A stretch of DNA of 64,000 nt from Martelella radicis. GTDB taxonomy: Bacteria > Pseudomonadota > Alphaproteobacteria > Rhizobiales > Rhizobiaceae. A program made the translations under genes and the position numbers. Shown here piece after piece: positions 19,541 through 28,800 of this stretch. The stretch lies in the NCBI RefSeq assembly GCF_014196625.1, contig NZ_JACIDZ010000016.1, positions 46,437 through 110,436 on the forward strand, given 5' to 3'. The notes under the pieces are model-generated. The model did not search any database and was not told where the DNA came from. It saw nothing but the letters and a program-made list of their open reading frames with translations. The first letter of the stretch is position 1. Each line of letters starts with the position of its first letter.

Positions 19541-21121
19541 CTACCCCGCCCGCCGCCGGTCCTCCGCCTGCGCGTCCAGCATCTGGCGCACCTTCGCCAC
19601 CAGATCGCCTTCCGGCACGGTTTCCTGCGCCACGCGGGCCTCGCGCCATTCGGCATTGTCCTCGATCTCGCCGGACAAGCGCTTGCCCTCGATCAGGTCC
19701 TTGATCTGGACGACGCCCTCGGCGCGCTCGTCGCCGCCCTGGATGATGGCGATGGGGCAGCCGCGGCGGTCGGCATATTTGAGCTGGTTGCCGAATTTCT
19801 TCCAGTTGCCCTGATACATCTCGGCGCGGATGCCGGCTTTACGTAGTTCCTGCGTCATCTTCTGATAACGGCCCATGGCCTCCGCATCGCCATCCATGAC
19901 GGTGACGAGCACCGGCTCGATCACCTCGGAGGCGCCGAGCTTGCCGAGATTCTTCAGCGCCGTCATCAGCCGCGACACGCCGATGGAAAAGCCCGTCGCC
20001 GGAACCGGCTGGCCCATGAAGCGCGACACCAGCCCGTCATACCGCCCGCCGCCGCCGACCGAACCGAACACGACCTTTTCACCCTTTTCATTGGTGACAT
20101 CGAAGGTGAGTTCGGCTTCGTAGACGGGACCGGTGTAGTACTCGAGACCACGGACGACGGAGGGGTCGATTTTGATGCGGTCCGCAGAATACCCCGCTGC
20201 ATCGAACATGATCTGCATGTCCAGCAACTCTCTCATACCCGCGCTGAGCGCACCATAATCCGACGGAAGTTGATGCTCAGGCAGGGCTTCGAAGCCGGGG
20301 AGCAATACCCTATTCCAGCTGAAAGAACCATCTTCTGAACGTTTAAGCTTGAGCTGAGAGGTTAGGAATCCAAGCAATTGATTTGCCTGTATTTCGCCCA
20401 ACCCAGCACCTTTCGTGAAATCCCCCTTACCTTCTTCACCGCCATCCCATCTGCCGGTACGGAGCAGCTTTTTGACTTCGTCGATCGGAAACTTATCCAG
20501 CTTGTCGATCGCTCTGAGCACCGTCAGCCGCTGCCCGGCATTCTCCTCGCCGCCAAGGCCAATCGCCTCCAGCACGCCATCCAGCACCTTGCGGTTATTC
20601 ACCCGGATCACATAATCCCCGCGCGGAATGCCGAGAGCTTCCATGGTGTCGGCCATCATCATGCACATTTCGGCATCCGTCTGGACGCCGGGGGCGCCGA
20701 CGACGTCGGCGTCGAACTGCATGAACTGGCGGAAGCGGCCGGGGCCCGGCTTTTCGTTGCGGAACACATAGCCGGCGCGATAGGTGCGGTAGGGAAGCTG
20801 GATGTCGTTGAAATTTTCGGCGACATGACGGGCGAGCGGGGCCGTCAGGTCGTAGCGGAGCGACATCCACTGGTCGTCATCATCGGTCAGCGAGAACACA
20901 CCCTCGTTCGGCCGGTCCTGGTCGGGCAGGAATTTTCCCAACGCATCGGTATATTCGAACAGCGGCGTTTCCACCGGATCAAAGCCGTAATTCTCGTAGA
21001 CCGCCTTGATCTTCGCCGTCATTTCCTCGGTGGCGCGGATATCGGCAGCCGAGCGGTCGACAAAGCCGCGCGGCAGGCGGGCCTTCAGTTTCTGCGGCTT
21101 CTTTTTCTTCTTGTCGCTCAT
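19541..21121 (-). CDS. hisS: Histidyl-tRNA synthetase
   Basis: The 526-residue class II synthetase charges tRNA-His. It starts with a lysine-rich leader ([19 protein letters not shown]), then motif 2 ([22 protein letters not shown] region) and the HisRS signatures [11 protein letters not shown] and [12 protein letters not shown] are visible, and the anticodon-binding domain follows. A patch at about 20161-20520 has 52% GC and rare codons (CTA, AAA, AGG, GTA, TCA) against 62-70% on both sides; it covers the insertion domain. ATG 21121 fits the family start. It is divergent from the glycosylase gene at 21273. Confidence 0.96.
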   Translation of the reverse strand: MSDKKKKKPQKLKARLPRGFVDRSAADIRATEEMTAKIKAVYENYGFDPVETPLFEYTDALGKFLPDQDRPNEGVFSLTDDDDQWMSLRYDLTAPLARHVAENFNDIQLPYRTYRAGYVFRNEKPGPGRFRQFMQFDADVVGAPGVQTDAEMCMMMADTMEALGIPRGDYVIRVNNRKVLDGVLEAIGLGGEENAGQRLTVLRAIDKLDKFPIDEVKKLLRTGRWDGGEEGKGDFTKGAGLGEIQANQLLGFLTSQLKLKRSEDGSFSWNRVLLPGFEALPEHQLPSDYGALSAGMRELLDMQIMFDAAGYSADRIKIDPSVVRGLEYYTGPVYEAELTFDVTNEKGEKVVFGSVGGGGRYDGLVSRFMGQPVPATGFSIGVSRLMTALKNLGKLGASEVIEPVLVTVMDGDAEAMGRYQKMTQELRKAGIRAEMYQGNWKKFGNQLKYADRRGCPIAIIQGGDERAEGVVQIKDLIEGKRLSGEIEDNAEWREARVAQETVPEGDLVAKVRQMLDAQAEDRRRAG

Positions 21122-21272
21122 GGGATCATGTCTCTCGGTCAAAATCTGGCGCAGTCTTAGAAGATGCGCGCCCGTGCGGCAAGGCTTTGCAGCGCAAAGA
21201 GGCGGCAGGTCCGGCTTTCCAAACGCGGCGAAAGCCGTATTCTGCCGGCAGCGAAACCGGAGGGGCGACGAC

Positions 21273-21941
21273 ATGCATTCCTTTGACGAGATTTTTGCCA
21301 TCGCGGCGGAGCGGAAAGGCGGCGCCGAGGTCGTGGAGGCGGCGCTTCAGCGCCCTGCCCCGGCTGCGGAAATCCGCGACCGGCCGGATGACCGTTACCT
21401 CTCGATGATGACCCGCTCAATCTTCAATGCCGGCTTCAACTGGAAGGTCGTCGATGCCATGTGGCCGGGTTTCGAGGCAGCTTTTGAAGGCTTCGATATC
21501 GGCCATTGCCTGATGCTGCATGACGAGGATTTCGAGCGGCTGGTGTCCGACACACGCATCGTCCGCCACGGCCAGAAGATCCGGGCTGTGCAGGAAAATG
21601 CCCGTTTCATCGCCGCCCTTGCCGAAGAGCATGGCTCGGCGGGCGCGTTTTTCGCCGGCTGGCCGGCAGAAGACTATGTCGGCCTGCTCGACGTGCTGAA
21701 GAAGCGCGGCACCCGGCTCGGCGGCAATACCGGGCAATATTTCCTGCGCTTTTCCGGCGTCGACAGTTTCGTGCTGTCCGCAAGCGTCATCAACCGGCTG
21801 ATCGCCGAGGGCGTGATCGACAAGCCGCCGTCATCGAAATCATCCATGGCGGCGGTGCAGAAGGCATTCAATGCCTGGCGCGCCCAGTCCGGCCGCTCGC
21901 TCACCGAAATCTCCCGCGTTCTTGCCTTCAGCATCGACTGA
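21273..21941 (+). CDS. Tag-like HhH DNA glycosylase family protein (divergent)
   Basis: The 222-residue protein belongs to the 3-methyladenine DNA glycosylase I fold family (pfam03352), recognised by [44 protein letters not shown] and the [19 protein letters not shown] end. It lacks the N-terminal CxW and C-terminal HxxxC zinc ligands that Tag enzymes need, and the segment between them differs, so classical 3-methyladenine excision is doubtful. ATG 21273 has a GGAGG site. A canonical tag lies 2 kb downstream. Confidence 0.8.
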   Translation: MHSFDEIFAIAAERKGGAEVVEAALQRPAPAAEIRDRPDDRYLSMMTRSIFNAGFNWKVVDAMWPGFEAAFEGFDIGHCLMLHDEDFERLVSDTRIVRHGQKIRAVQENARFIAALAEEHGSAGAFFAGWPAEDYVGLLDVLKKRGTRLGGNTGQYFLRFSGVDSFVLSASVINRLIAEGVIDKPPSSKSSMAAVQKAFNAWRAQSGRSLTEISRVLAFSID

Positions 21942-21946
21942 CCGGC

Positions 21947-22834
21947 TCAGGCATCAAGCGAGAAGGCGACGAGCTCGGTCGCGGCCTTGCTGAGATGCCT
22001 CTCCCTGTGGCGCAGAAGCTGGAACGACCGCGACGGCAGGTCGAAATTGACCCGTTTCAGTCCGCCCGAGGCCAGCCAGGGGGCGGCAACCGCCCCGGAA
22101 ATCGCCGTCGCCGCATGGCCGGAGCGCACGGCAGACAGCACCGCCTCGTTCGAGGGCAGCACCATCACCACGTTGAGGTCTTCGGGCGCAATGCCGAAAT
22201 CGGCCATGGCGTGTTCAAACTCGAAGCGGGTGCCGGAGCCCTCCTCGCGCAGCACGAAGGCCACCTGCCGGGCAAGCTCGCCGGGCGTCACCGGCCGCCC
22301 GTCTGCCAGTGGATGGGTGGGCGCGACCACCACCATCAGCGCGTCGTCGGTCAGGTGACGCTTGGCCAGCAGCGGATTGTCGAGCGTGCCCTCGATATAA
22401 CCAAGCTCCGCCTCGCCGCCGGCAACGGCCTCGGCCACAGCCATGGTGTTGCCGATCGCAAGCTTGAGTTCGATGCCGGGATAGCGCGCGTGAAAGCGCA
22501 TCAGCACCTGCGGCAGCCAATAGCTGGCAATCGTCTGGCTGGCGAAGACCGAAAGAGCCCCGCGCTCCAGCCCGCCGAGCTCGCCCAGCACGCGTTCGGC
22601 GGACCGCACCCGCGCGAGCGTTGCCCGCGCCTCTTCCAGAAACGCCCTCCCCTCCGCCGTCAGCACGATGCCGCGCCCGACGCGATCGAACAGCGTGACG
22701 GAATAGAAATCCTCCAGCTTGCGAATGGCGCTGGAAACGGCCGACGGGGTCAGATGCAGCGCTTCGGCCGCCCGCGTCAGGTGCTCTCGCTCGGCAACCG
22801 CGACGAAGACCACCAATTGTTCAAGGGTCATCAT
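21947..22834 (-). CDS. LysR-family regulator next to yeiH
   Basis: The 295-residue regulator has an N-terminal winged helix-turn-helix (MTLEQLVVFVAVAEREHLTR, with AAEALHLTPSAVSSAIRKLE) and a LysR substrate-binding domain. It is divergent from the yeiH-type gene, with about 98 bases between starts, the usual arrangement for LysR control of the neighbour. The pairing resembles E. coli yeiE-yeiH, where the regulator senses sulfite; transfer of that role here is inference. ATG 22834 or 22831 are equivalent starts. Confidence 0.88.
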   Translation of the reverse strand: MMTLEQLVVFVAVAEREHLTRAAEALHLTPSAVSSAIRKLEDFYSVTLFDRVGRGIVLTAEGRAFLEEARATLARVRSAERVLGELGGLERGALSVFASQTIASYWLPQVLMRFHARYPGIELKLAIGNTMAVAEAVAGGEAELGYIEGTLDNPLLAKRHLTDDALMVVVAPTHPLADGRPVTPGELARQVAFVLREEGSGTRFEFEHAMADFGIAPEDLNVVMVLPSNEAVLSAVRSGHAATAISGAVAAPWLASGGLKRVNFDLPSRSFQLLRHRERHLSKAATELVAFSLDA

Positions 22835-22932
22835 GGCTAAACATTCTATTTTATCGAACGAAACGTCAATTATTATTCGATGGAAGGCGACATTTGAGCA
22901 TGACATGCTTTGCGCAACACAGGATCCTCCCC

Positions 22933-23982
22933 ATGCGCATCGCCGTCGAAACCGAACAAACCCATCCCTGGACCGGACGCTTCATCTCGCTCGCGCCCGG
23001 CATCCTGCTCTCCTGCATTGTCGCGCTGGCGGCCTTCGGGCTGGAAGCGGTCGAGGTGCGCCTGACCGAACATCGCTTCATCGAAAACCTGGTGCTCGCC
23101 ATCCTCATCGGCACGGCCATCCGCTCGCTCGTCTATCTGCCGGCAGCCTTCAATGCCGGCATCCGTTTCTGCGAGAAATTCGTGCTGGAAGTGGCGATCG
23201 TGCTGCTCGGCGCGTCGATCAGCGTTCAGGCGCTGAAAGCCGCCGGCCCGGCCCTGGTGCTCGGCATCGTCTTCACCGTGATTGCCGCCATCGCCATTTC
23301 CTACGGCATCGGCCGCGGCCTCGGGCTGAAACACAAGCTCGCCACGCTGGTCGCCTGCGGCAATTCCATCTGCGGCAATTCGGCGATCGCGGCGGCCGCC
23401 CCGGTGATCGACGCGGAGCCGGAGGATATCGCCTCCGCCATCGCCTTCACCGCCGTTCTCGGCGTCATCATGGTGCTGGCGCTTCCGCTTGCCCTGGTCG
23501 GCCTCGGGCTCACCGCGCCGCAATATGGCGTGCTGTCGGGACTGACCGTCTATGCCGTGCCGCAGGTGCTGGCCGCGGCCCAGCCGGGCGGGGTGATTGC
23601 CGTGCAGACAGGCACGCTGGTCAAGCTCATCCGGGTGATGATGCTCGGCCCCGTGCTCTTCGCGCTCGGCATGACCGCGCGCGCCGCATCAAGCGGGACA
23701 GGCGCGAAAGTGAAGCTGAAGCATATCGCTCCGTGGTTCATCATCGGCTTTGCCCTGATGATGGCGATGCGCTCGGCCGGCGCCATTCCGGAAGGCTTCG
23801 TGCAGCCGCTCGCCCACACCTCCAACGCGCTCACCGTGCTCGCCATGGCGGCACTCGGGCTTTCGGTCGACATCCGCTCGCTAGGCCGCGCCGGCGGCCG
23901 GGTGATCGCCACCGCGATCCTGTCGATCGGCGTGCTGACGGCCATCGCGCTCGGCCTGATCTTCGTGCTGCAGATCGGCTAA
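22933..23982 (+). CDS. YeiH/UPF0324 family inner-membrane protein
   Basis: The 349-residue protein has about ten hydrophobic helices and the family's hallmark ATLVACGNSICGNSAIAAAA (residues about 140-160) plus TVYAVPQVLAAA. The family is widespread, mostly uncharacterised, and in E. coli and marine bacteria is linked to sulfur oxyanion metabolism. ATG 22933 has AGGA 9 bases upstream; a longer version from ATG 22900 is possible. Its stop overlaps the convergent tag stop by 4 bases. Confidence 0.88.
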   Translation: MRIAVETEQTHPWTGRFISLAPGILLSCIVALAAFGLEAVEVRLTEHRFIENLVLAILIGTAIRSLVYLPAAFNAGIRFCEKFVLEVAIVLLGASISVQALKAAGPALVLGIVFTVIAAIAISYGIGRGLGLKHKLATLVACGNSICGNSAIAAAAPVIDAEPEDIASAIAFTAVLGVIMVLALPLALVGLGLTAPQYGVLSGLTVYAVPQVLAAAQPGGVIAVQTGTLVKLIRVMMLGPVLFALGMTARAASSGTGAKVKLKHIAPWFIIGFALMMAMRSAGAIPEGFVQPLAHTSNALTVLAMAALGLSVDIRSLGRAGGRVIATAILSIGVLTAIALGLIFVLQIG

Positions 23983-24626
23983 TCTGATGGGAGCGCCGGG
24001 CGAACCAGTTCCGCCCTCAGCCTCTCCACCTCGCCACGGCAGCAGCAGCCCTCGATATGGTCGTTGACGAGGCCCATGGCCTGCATGAAGGCATAGACCG
24101 TGGTCGGGCCGACGAATTTCCAGCCGCGCTTCTTCAGTTCCTTCGATATGCGGACGGAAACCGGCGTGGTCGGATTGGCCTGCAATGTCTTGAGATCGAC
24201 GATGGCTGGCCGTTCTTCCGCACCCGGTTCACGCGCCCAGAACCAGGCCGCAAGCGAACCGAACTCGCGCTCCATTTCGATGGCGCGGGCGGCGTTGTTG
24301 ATCGTCGCCTCGATCTTGCCGCGATGACGGATGATTCCGGCATTGCCGAGCAGCCGTTCGATATCGGCCTCGGTGAAAAGCGCGACCTTGTGAAAATCGA
24401 ACCCTTCGAAGGCCGCGCGGAAATTCTCGCGCTTCCTCAGGATCGTTAGCCATGAGAGCCCCGACTGAAAACCCTCCAGGCAGATCTTCTCGAACAGCCG
24501 GAAATCGTCGGTGGCGGGCCTGCCCCACTCGGCGTCGTGATAGGCAAGATAGTCCGGCAGATTGCCGTGCCAGGCGCAACGCCTGCGCCCATCCTCGCCT
24601 TCGATGAGGCCGGCTATCTCGGTCAT
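23979..24626 (-). CDS. tag: DNA-3-methyladenine glycosylase I
   Basis: The 215-residue enzyme removes 3-methyladenine from alkylated DNA. It keeps all Tag hallmarks: RCAWHG near residue 17, AYHDAEWG, LCLEGFQSGLSW-like ICLEGFQSGLSWLTILRKRE, NAGIIRHRGKIEA and LVNDHIEGCCC, so the Cys/His zinc site is intact. ATG 24626 has GGAGAG 6 bases upstream; MESAM at 24638 is an alternative. Convergent with yeiH. Confidence 0.95.
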   Translation of the reverse strand: MTEIAGLIEGEDGRRRCAWHGNLPDYLAYHDAEWGRPATDDFRLFEKICLEGFQSGLSWLTILRKRENFRAAFEGFDFHKVALFTEADIERLLGNAGIIRHRGKIEATINNAARAIEMEREFGSLAAWFWAREPGAEERPAIVDLKTLQANPTTPVSVRISKELKKRGWKFVGPTTVYAFMQAMGLVNDHIEGCCCRGEVERLRAELVRPALPSD

Positions 24627-24719
24627 TGCGCTCTCCATCCATCCTGATTCGTCGATGCGCTCAGGAAAGACCGGCGCGGGGCCCGTGGCAAGCCGGACCC
24701 CGCTGTTTCAGAACCGGCG

Positions 24720-26057
24720 TTAGATCTTCGGGTCGAAGGATCCGTCGCTCGCCGGCGAACCGTCGGCCGGCTTGTCCTCCACCGCTGCCGGAGACGCAGG
24801 CGCGCTGCCGCTCTCCGCGCGGCGCGCCATCATGCCCTTGCCGCAGACGGCGGCGATGGCGCCGAGGCCGATCAGCACCACGGCGAGATTGATGATCCAG
24901 CCGAAGAACCAGAGGTAATGCGTCATCGACAACAGCACGATGCCTGCCGCGGTCGCCAGCAGCTTGTTCGTCAGCGATGGCGAAATCGGCTTGATCTTCG
25001 ACAGGATGCCCCAGGCGAGGGCGTAGGCCGCAACCAGGTAGGACAATATACAGGCCGCGACGATCAGCAGGATCACGAAGGGAATGAGAACGATACCGAC
25101 AATGGTGATGGCGGCCACCGGCACCGCGCCGACCAGCATGGATAGCGCCAGGAAGCCGTAGCAGAGCGAGGCAAAGGGCTTCGCCATCAGCCGCGCCCTG
25201 ATCGTCTCGGTGCGCGCCGGCGCGAAGTTGAAGAAGATCGCGGCGATGATGACGTAGGCGATCAGCGTGACGAGGAAACCTGCAAGCAGCGCCCAGACAT
25301 TGTCATCGTCGTGTCCGAAGGTCTTCTCTCCGGCGACCTTGACCGCTTCCTTTCCGGCCGCGATTTCGGCTGCCGTGCGCACCGCGCCGTTTTCGCGCAG
25401 GTCGTGAAGCGCCTCGCCCGCCGCCGTCATCTGGGCCAGCGACGAAAGCGCCGCGCCGGCGATGCGGCGATGCGTGACGCGGTCGGCCGAAATCACGCTT
25501 TCGGGAATTTCGACATCCGTGGGTCCGACATAGGAGAGCAGGCCGCTAATCTTCGCGTTCGGGCCGAAGGTCAGGTTGTCGACGGCCAGCATCACGTCGC
25601 CGGTGATCTCGGTGTTGATGGTGATGTCCTGAGCAACCGCCAGCAGGCTGCCGGCAAGGTCGGAGTCAATCTCGATCGTGCGGGCGGCGATGCGGCTGTT
25701 GCCGCCGATCGTGGCGTTCTTTTCGAGCGAGACCGAATAGCCGGAGGCCGAAAGGTCACCGCCGACCGGCCCGTCGACCGTGATCCAGAAGCCTGCCGCG
25801 TAGAGATCGCCGGAAACCGGCGCGTCAACGCTGACATGGCCGCCGGCGATATGGGCGTCCTTGGTCACCGCCGCGTCAATGGAGGCGGAGAACCCGGAAA
25901 CGAAGGCGCTGCGGCCGCTGTCCGTGTCCAGATTGGCGGTCTGGCCGCTGACATATGTGTCGCCGCCGAACACCATGAAATCGTCGTCAGCCAGTGCGGT
26001 TGCCGGCAGAAGCGCCAGCGTGGCGGCCGCGACCCACCGAATTGTCTTGTCCATCAT
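24720..26057 (-). CDS. Exported beta-repeat (bactofilin-like) protein with C-terminal membrane helices
   Basis: The 445-residue protein has a signal peptide cleaved near residue 23 (ALA/DDD). Residues about 30-190 are a run of short hydrophobic/Gly repeats (AHIAGGHVSVDAPVSGDLYA, GGDLSASGYSV, SRIAARTIEIDSDLAGSLLA, ITGDVMLAVDNLTF) of the polymer-forming, bactofilin-like beta-helix type. About 190-250 is a helical linker, 255-405 has four or five membrane helices and the last 40 residues are a disordered Ala/Ser/Pro tail. With the signal peptide the beta-helix faces the periplasm, unlike cytosolic bactofilins. No characterised homologue is known to me. Start ATG 26057 has GAGAGGG. Confidence 0.75.
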   Translation of the reverse strand: MMDKTIRWVAAATLALLPATALADDDFMVFGGDTYVSGQTANLDTDSGRSAFVSGFSASIDAAVTKDAHIAGGHVSVDAPVSGDLYAAGFWITVDGPVGGDLSASGYSVSLEKNATIGGNSRIAARTIEIDSDLAGSLLAVAQDITINTEITGDVMLAVDNLTFGPNAKISGLLSYVGPTDVEIPESVISADRVTHRRIAGAALSSLAQMTAAGEALHDLRENGAVRTAAEIAAGKEAVKVAGEKTFGHDDDNVWALLAGFLVTLIAYVIIAAIFFNFAPARTETIRARLMAKPFASLCYGFLALSMLVGAVPVAAITIVGIVLIPFVILLIVAACILSYLVAAYALAWGILSKIKPISPSLTNKLLATAAGIVLLSMTHYLWFFGWIINLAVVLIGLGAIAAVCGKGMMARRAESGSAPASPAAVEDKPADGSPASDGSFDPKI

Positions 26058-26182
26058 GATGTCCCTCTCGTCATCCCTTGCGCCACCCCCGGCGCTTGTG
26101 CCCGCAATCATGCCGTGTCTTGCGCAAAATAGCCATGACCGCCGACAAGGCGATGACAGAAATCCCGGCGTTTGCCGAAAAA

Positions 26183-27082
26183 TCAGCCGTGCCGGTCGTC
26201 TCGGCAGGCGATCACGGCCTCGGCAAGCGCCGAAAAATCATCCGTGCGCTTGTCCGAGCGCCGCCAGGCGAGGCCGATGGCGCGCGACGGCACCGGCTCG
26301 GCGAAGGGTAGGATCGTAAGCGCGGTGCGCGCGGTCTCCGCCGGGATCGCCATTTCGGGGATCAGCGTCATGCCCATGTCGTTCGCCACCATCTGCAGAA
26401 GCGTTGTCATCGACGTCGCCCCGACATTGACGATGGACCGGCGCGGCGTGCGCGCGCAAAGCGCCAATGCCTGGTCGCGCAGACAGTGCCCCTCTTCCAG
26501 CAGCAGCAGCCGGTCCGGCACGATGCTGGCCTCCGTCAGCGGCGAGGCCAGGATGGTGGTGTTGTTGCGCGCCACCGCCATGAAGAACCGGTCGTCGAAC
26601 AGTTTCTGCGCCGCGAGCCCGTCGCGCTCCAGCGGCAGAGCGGCGACAACAGCATCCAGCGCGCCATCTTCGAGATCCTCGAGCAGGCGGTCGGTCACCG
26701 CTTCCTTGAGCGCGATCTCGGCGTCGGGAAACCGCGCGTTCAGATAGGGCACGAGCTTCGGGATGAGATAGGGCGCCACCGTCGGAATCAGCCCGAGGGA
26801 AAACGGGCCGGAAAGCGGCGCGGCCGATGGCCTTGCCGCGCGCTCCAGTTCGGCCATGGCGGAAAGCACCGTGCCGGCATGGGCAAGCACCCGCCTGCCC
26901 TCCCGCGTCAGAAGGATCTGCCGTCTGCCGCGCTCCACCAGGCGCGCGCCGAGATCGGCCTCCATCTCCATGATCTGGGCAGAGAGCGCCGGCTGGCTGA
27001 CATGAACGGCGGCGGCGGCCCGGCCGAAATGGCCTTCGCGCGCCAGCGCCTCGAAATAGCGAAGTTGTCTCAGGGTGACCAT
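26183..27082 (-). CDS. oxyR: Hydrogen peroxide-sensing regulator OxyR
   Basis: The 299-residue LysR-type regulator has an N-terminal helix-turn-helix and the redox pair Cys200 and Cys209 in [16 protein letters not shown], which matches the Cys199/Cys208 switch of E. coli OxyR. Peroxide forms the disulfide and switches on antioxidant genes. It is divergent from katA with about 160 bases between starts, the classic autoregulated rhizobial arrangement. Confidence 0.95.
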   Translation of the reverse strand: MVTLRQLRYFEALAREGHFGRAAAAVHVSQPALSAQIMEMEADLGARLVERGRRQILLTREGRRVLAHAGTVLSAMAELERAARPSAAPLSGPFSLGLIPTVAPYLIPKLVPYLNARFPDAEIALKEAVTDRLLEDLEDGALDAVVAALPLERDGLAAQKLFDDRFFMAVARNNTTILASPLTEASIVPDRLLLLEEGHCLRDQALALCARTPRRSIVNVGATSMTTLLQMVANDMGMTLIPEMAIPAETARTALTILPFAEPVPSRAIGLAWRRSDKRTDDFSALAEAVIACRDDRHG

Positions 27083-27095
27083 AGGAAATACTTAT
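27081..27095. promoter_or_regulatory. Weak candidate OxyR half-site in the oxyR-katA intergenic region
   Basis: ATAG-N7-TTAT fits the OxyR element ATAG-N7-CTAT at 7 of 8 positions and overlaps the oxyR start. The second expected half (two more tetrads at 7-base spacing) is poor. Position supports it more than sequence. Confidence 0.3.
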
Positions 27096-27242
27096 CGTAA
27101 AATACGGAAATCACAATTGGAAATTATCTCACCTCGGTGCGAAGATTTCCGCCAAGAAGAAAGATTTCCGGCGCGCCACCGGAAAGGCCCCTCGAGTGGC
27201 CGAAAGTCAGCCAGGAAAACAGGCGACAAGAAGGAGGAAATC

Positions 27243-28742
27243 ATGACCGACAAGAAACCGACATTGACCACGACGGCGGGTGCTGCCCTGCCCGACAACC
27301 AGAATTCGATGACCGCCGGCCCGCGCGGCGGGGTGATGATCCAGGACTACCAGCTGATCGAAAAGCTCGCCCACCAGAACCGCGAGCGCATCCCCGAGCG
27401 CGTGGTCCACGCCAAGGGCTGGGGCGCCTTCGGCACGCTGAAGATCACCGGCGACATCTCGAAATACACCAAGGCCAAGTGTCTCCAGCCGGGCGCGGAA
27501 ACGCCGATGCTCGCCCGGTTCTCCACCGTTGCCGGCGAACAGGGCGCGGCGGACGCCGAGCGCGACGTGCGCGGCTTCGCCCTGAAATTCTACACCGAGG
27601 ACGGCAACTGGGACCTCGTCGGCAACAACACGCCGGTGTTCTTCGTCCGCGACCCCTACAAGTTCCCCGACTTCATCCACACGCAGAAGCGCCACCCGCG
27701 CACCAATCTCAGATCGCCGAAGGCGATGTGGGACTTCTGGTCGTTGTCGCCGGAAAGCCTGCACCAGGTGACGATCCTGATGTCGGATCGCGGCATCCCG
27801 GTCGACCCGACCTTCATGAACGGCTATGGCTCGCACACCTATTCGCTGTGGAATGAAGCCGGCGAACGCTTCTGGGTCAAGTTCCACTTCAAGACGGAAC
27901 AGGGCCACAAGCACTTTACCAATGACGAAGCGGAAAAGCTGATCGGCAAGAGCCGCGAGACCTATCAGGAAGCCCTGTTCGACAAGGTCGAGACCGGCAA
28001 CTACCCGCGTTGGAAGGTCCAGGTGCAGATCATGCCGGAGGCCGACGCCGACAAGACGCCCTACAATCCGTTCGACCTTACCAAGGTCTGGCCACACAGC
28101 GACTATCCGCCGATCGACATCGGCGTGATGGAGCTCAACCGCAACGCCGACAATTACTTCGCGGAAATCGAACAGGCGGCGTTCTCGCCCTCCAACATCG
28201 TGCCCGGCATCTCGCATTCGCCGGACAAGATGCTGCAGGCGCGCATCTTCTCCTATGCCGATGCCCACCGCTATCGCCTCGGCACGCATTACGAGGCCCT
28301 GCCGGTCAACGCGCCGAAATGTCCGGTCCATCACTATCACAAGGATGGCCAGATGAACTTCTTCGGCCAGAAGACCGGAGTGACGGATGCCTATTACGAG
28401 CCGAACAGCATGGGCGGCCCTGTCGAGGACAAGTCGGCGATGGAGCCGCCGCTCGCCATCGAAGGCGACATGGGCCGGTTCAACCATCGTGAAGGCAATG
28501 ACGACTTTTCCCAGCCGCGCGCGCTGTTCGAACTGTTCGATGATGGCCAGAAGGCGCGTCTCTTCGACAATATCGCGGCGGCCATGGGCGGCGTTCCGGG
28601 CGAGATCATCGAGCGTCAGCTGGCGCTCTTCAAACAGGTCCACCCGGACTATGAAGCCGGCGTGCGCGCCGCGCTGAAGGAAGCCCATGGCTACGAGGCC
28701 AACGCGATCTCGACGCCGGGCACGCCGAACGCGGCGGAGTAA
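27243..28742 (+). CDS. katA: Monofunctional heme catalase KatA
   Basis: The 499-residue clade-3 type small-subunit catalase breaks down hydrogen peroxide. The distal His56 lies in RVVHAKG, the Asn in GNNTPVFF (about 127-134) and the heme-ligand Tyr338 in [14 protein letters not shown]. Length and order fit KatA. ATG 27243 has a strong AGGAGG site, and the frame upstream of it has no catalase similarity. It is divergent from oxyR and should be peroxide-induced; an intrinsic terminator follows at 28769. Confidence 0.97.
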   Translation: MTDKKPTLTTTAGAALPDNQNSMTAGPRGGVMIQDYQLIEKLAHQNRERIPERVVHAKGWGAFGTLKITGDISKYTKAKCLQPGAETPMLARFSTVAGEQGAADAERDVRGFALKFYTEDGNWDLVGNNTPVFFVRDPYKFPDFIHTQKRHPRTNLRSPKAMWDFWSLSPESLHQVTILMSDRGIPVDPTFMNGYGSHTYSLWNEAGERFWVKFHFKTEQGHKHFTNDEAEKLIGKSRETYQEALFDKVETGNYPRWKVQVQIMPEADADKTPYNPFDLTKVWPHSDYPPIDIGVMELNRNADNYFAEIEQAAFSPSNIVPGISHSPDKMLQARIFSYADAHRYRLGTHYEALPVNAPKCPVHHYHKDGQMNFFGQKTGVTDAYYEPNSMGGPVEDKSAMEPPLAIEGDMGRFNHREGNDDFSQPRALFELFDDGQKARLFDNIAAAMGGVPGEIIERQLALFKQVHPDYEAGVRAALKEAHGYEANAISTPGTPNAAE

Positions 28743-28768
28743 CCCGCCATCCGATACGCCATAAGGCG

Positions 28769-28798
28769 AAGGCCGGCGTCCGATGCGCCGGCCTTTCT
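28769..28798 (+). terminator. Rho-independent terminator of katA
   Basis: A 10-bp stem AAGGCCGGCG / CGCCGGCCTT with a 7-base loop is followed by TCTC. It is 27 bases after the katA stop; the convergent AraC gene ends at 28801. Confidence 0.82.
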
Positions 28799-28800
28799 CG

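Noticed and set aside
18979..19704. Plus-strand open frame across the tandem repeat
   Set aside because: It reads the repeat units and the hisS antisense strand; the repeated peptide is the result of the DNA duplication and not of a repeat protein.
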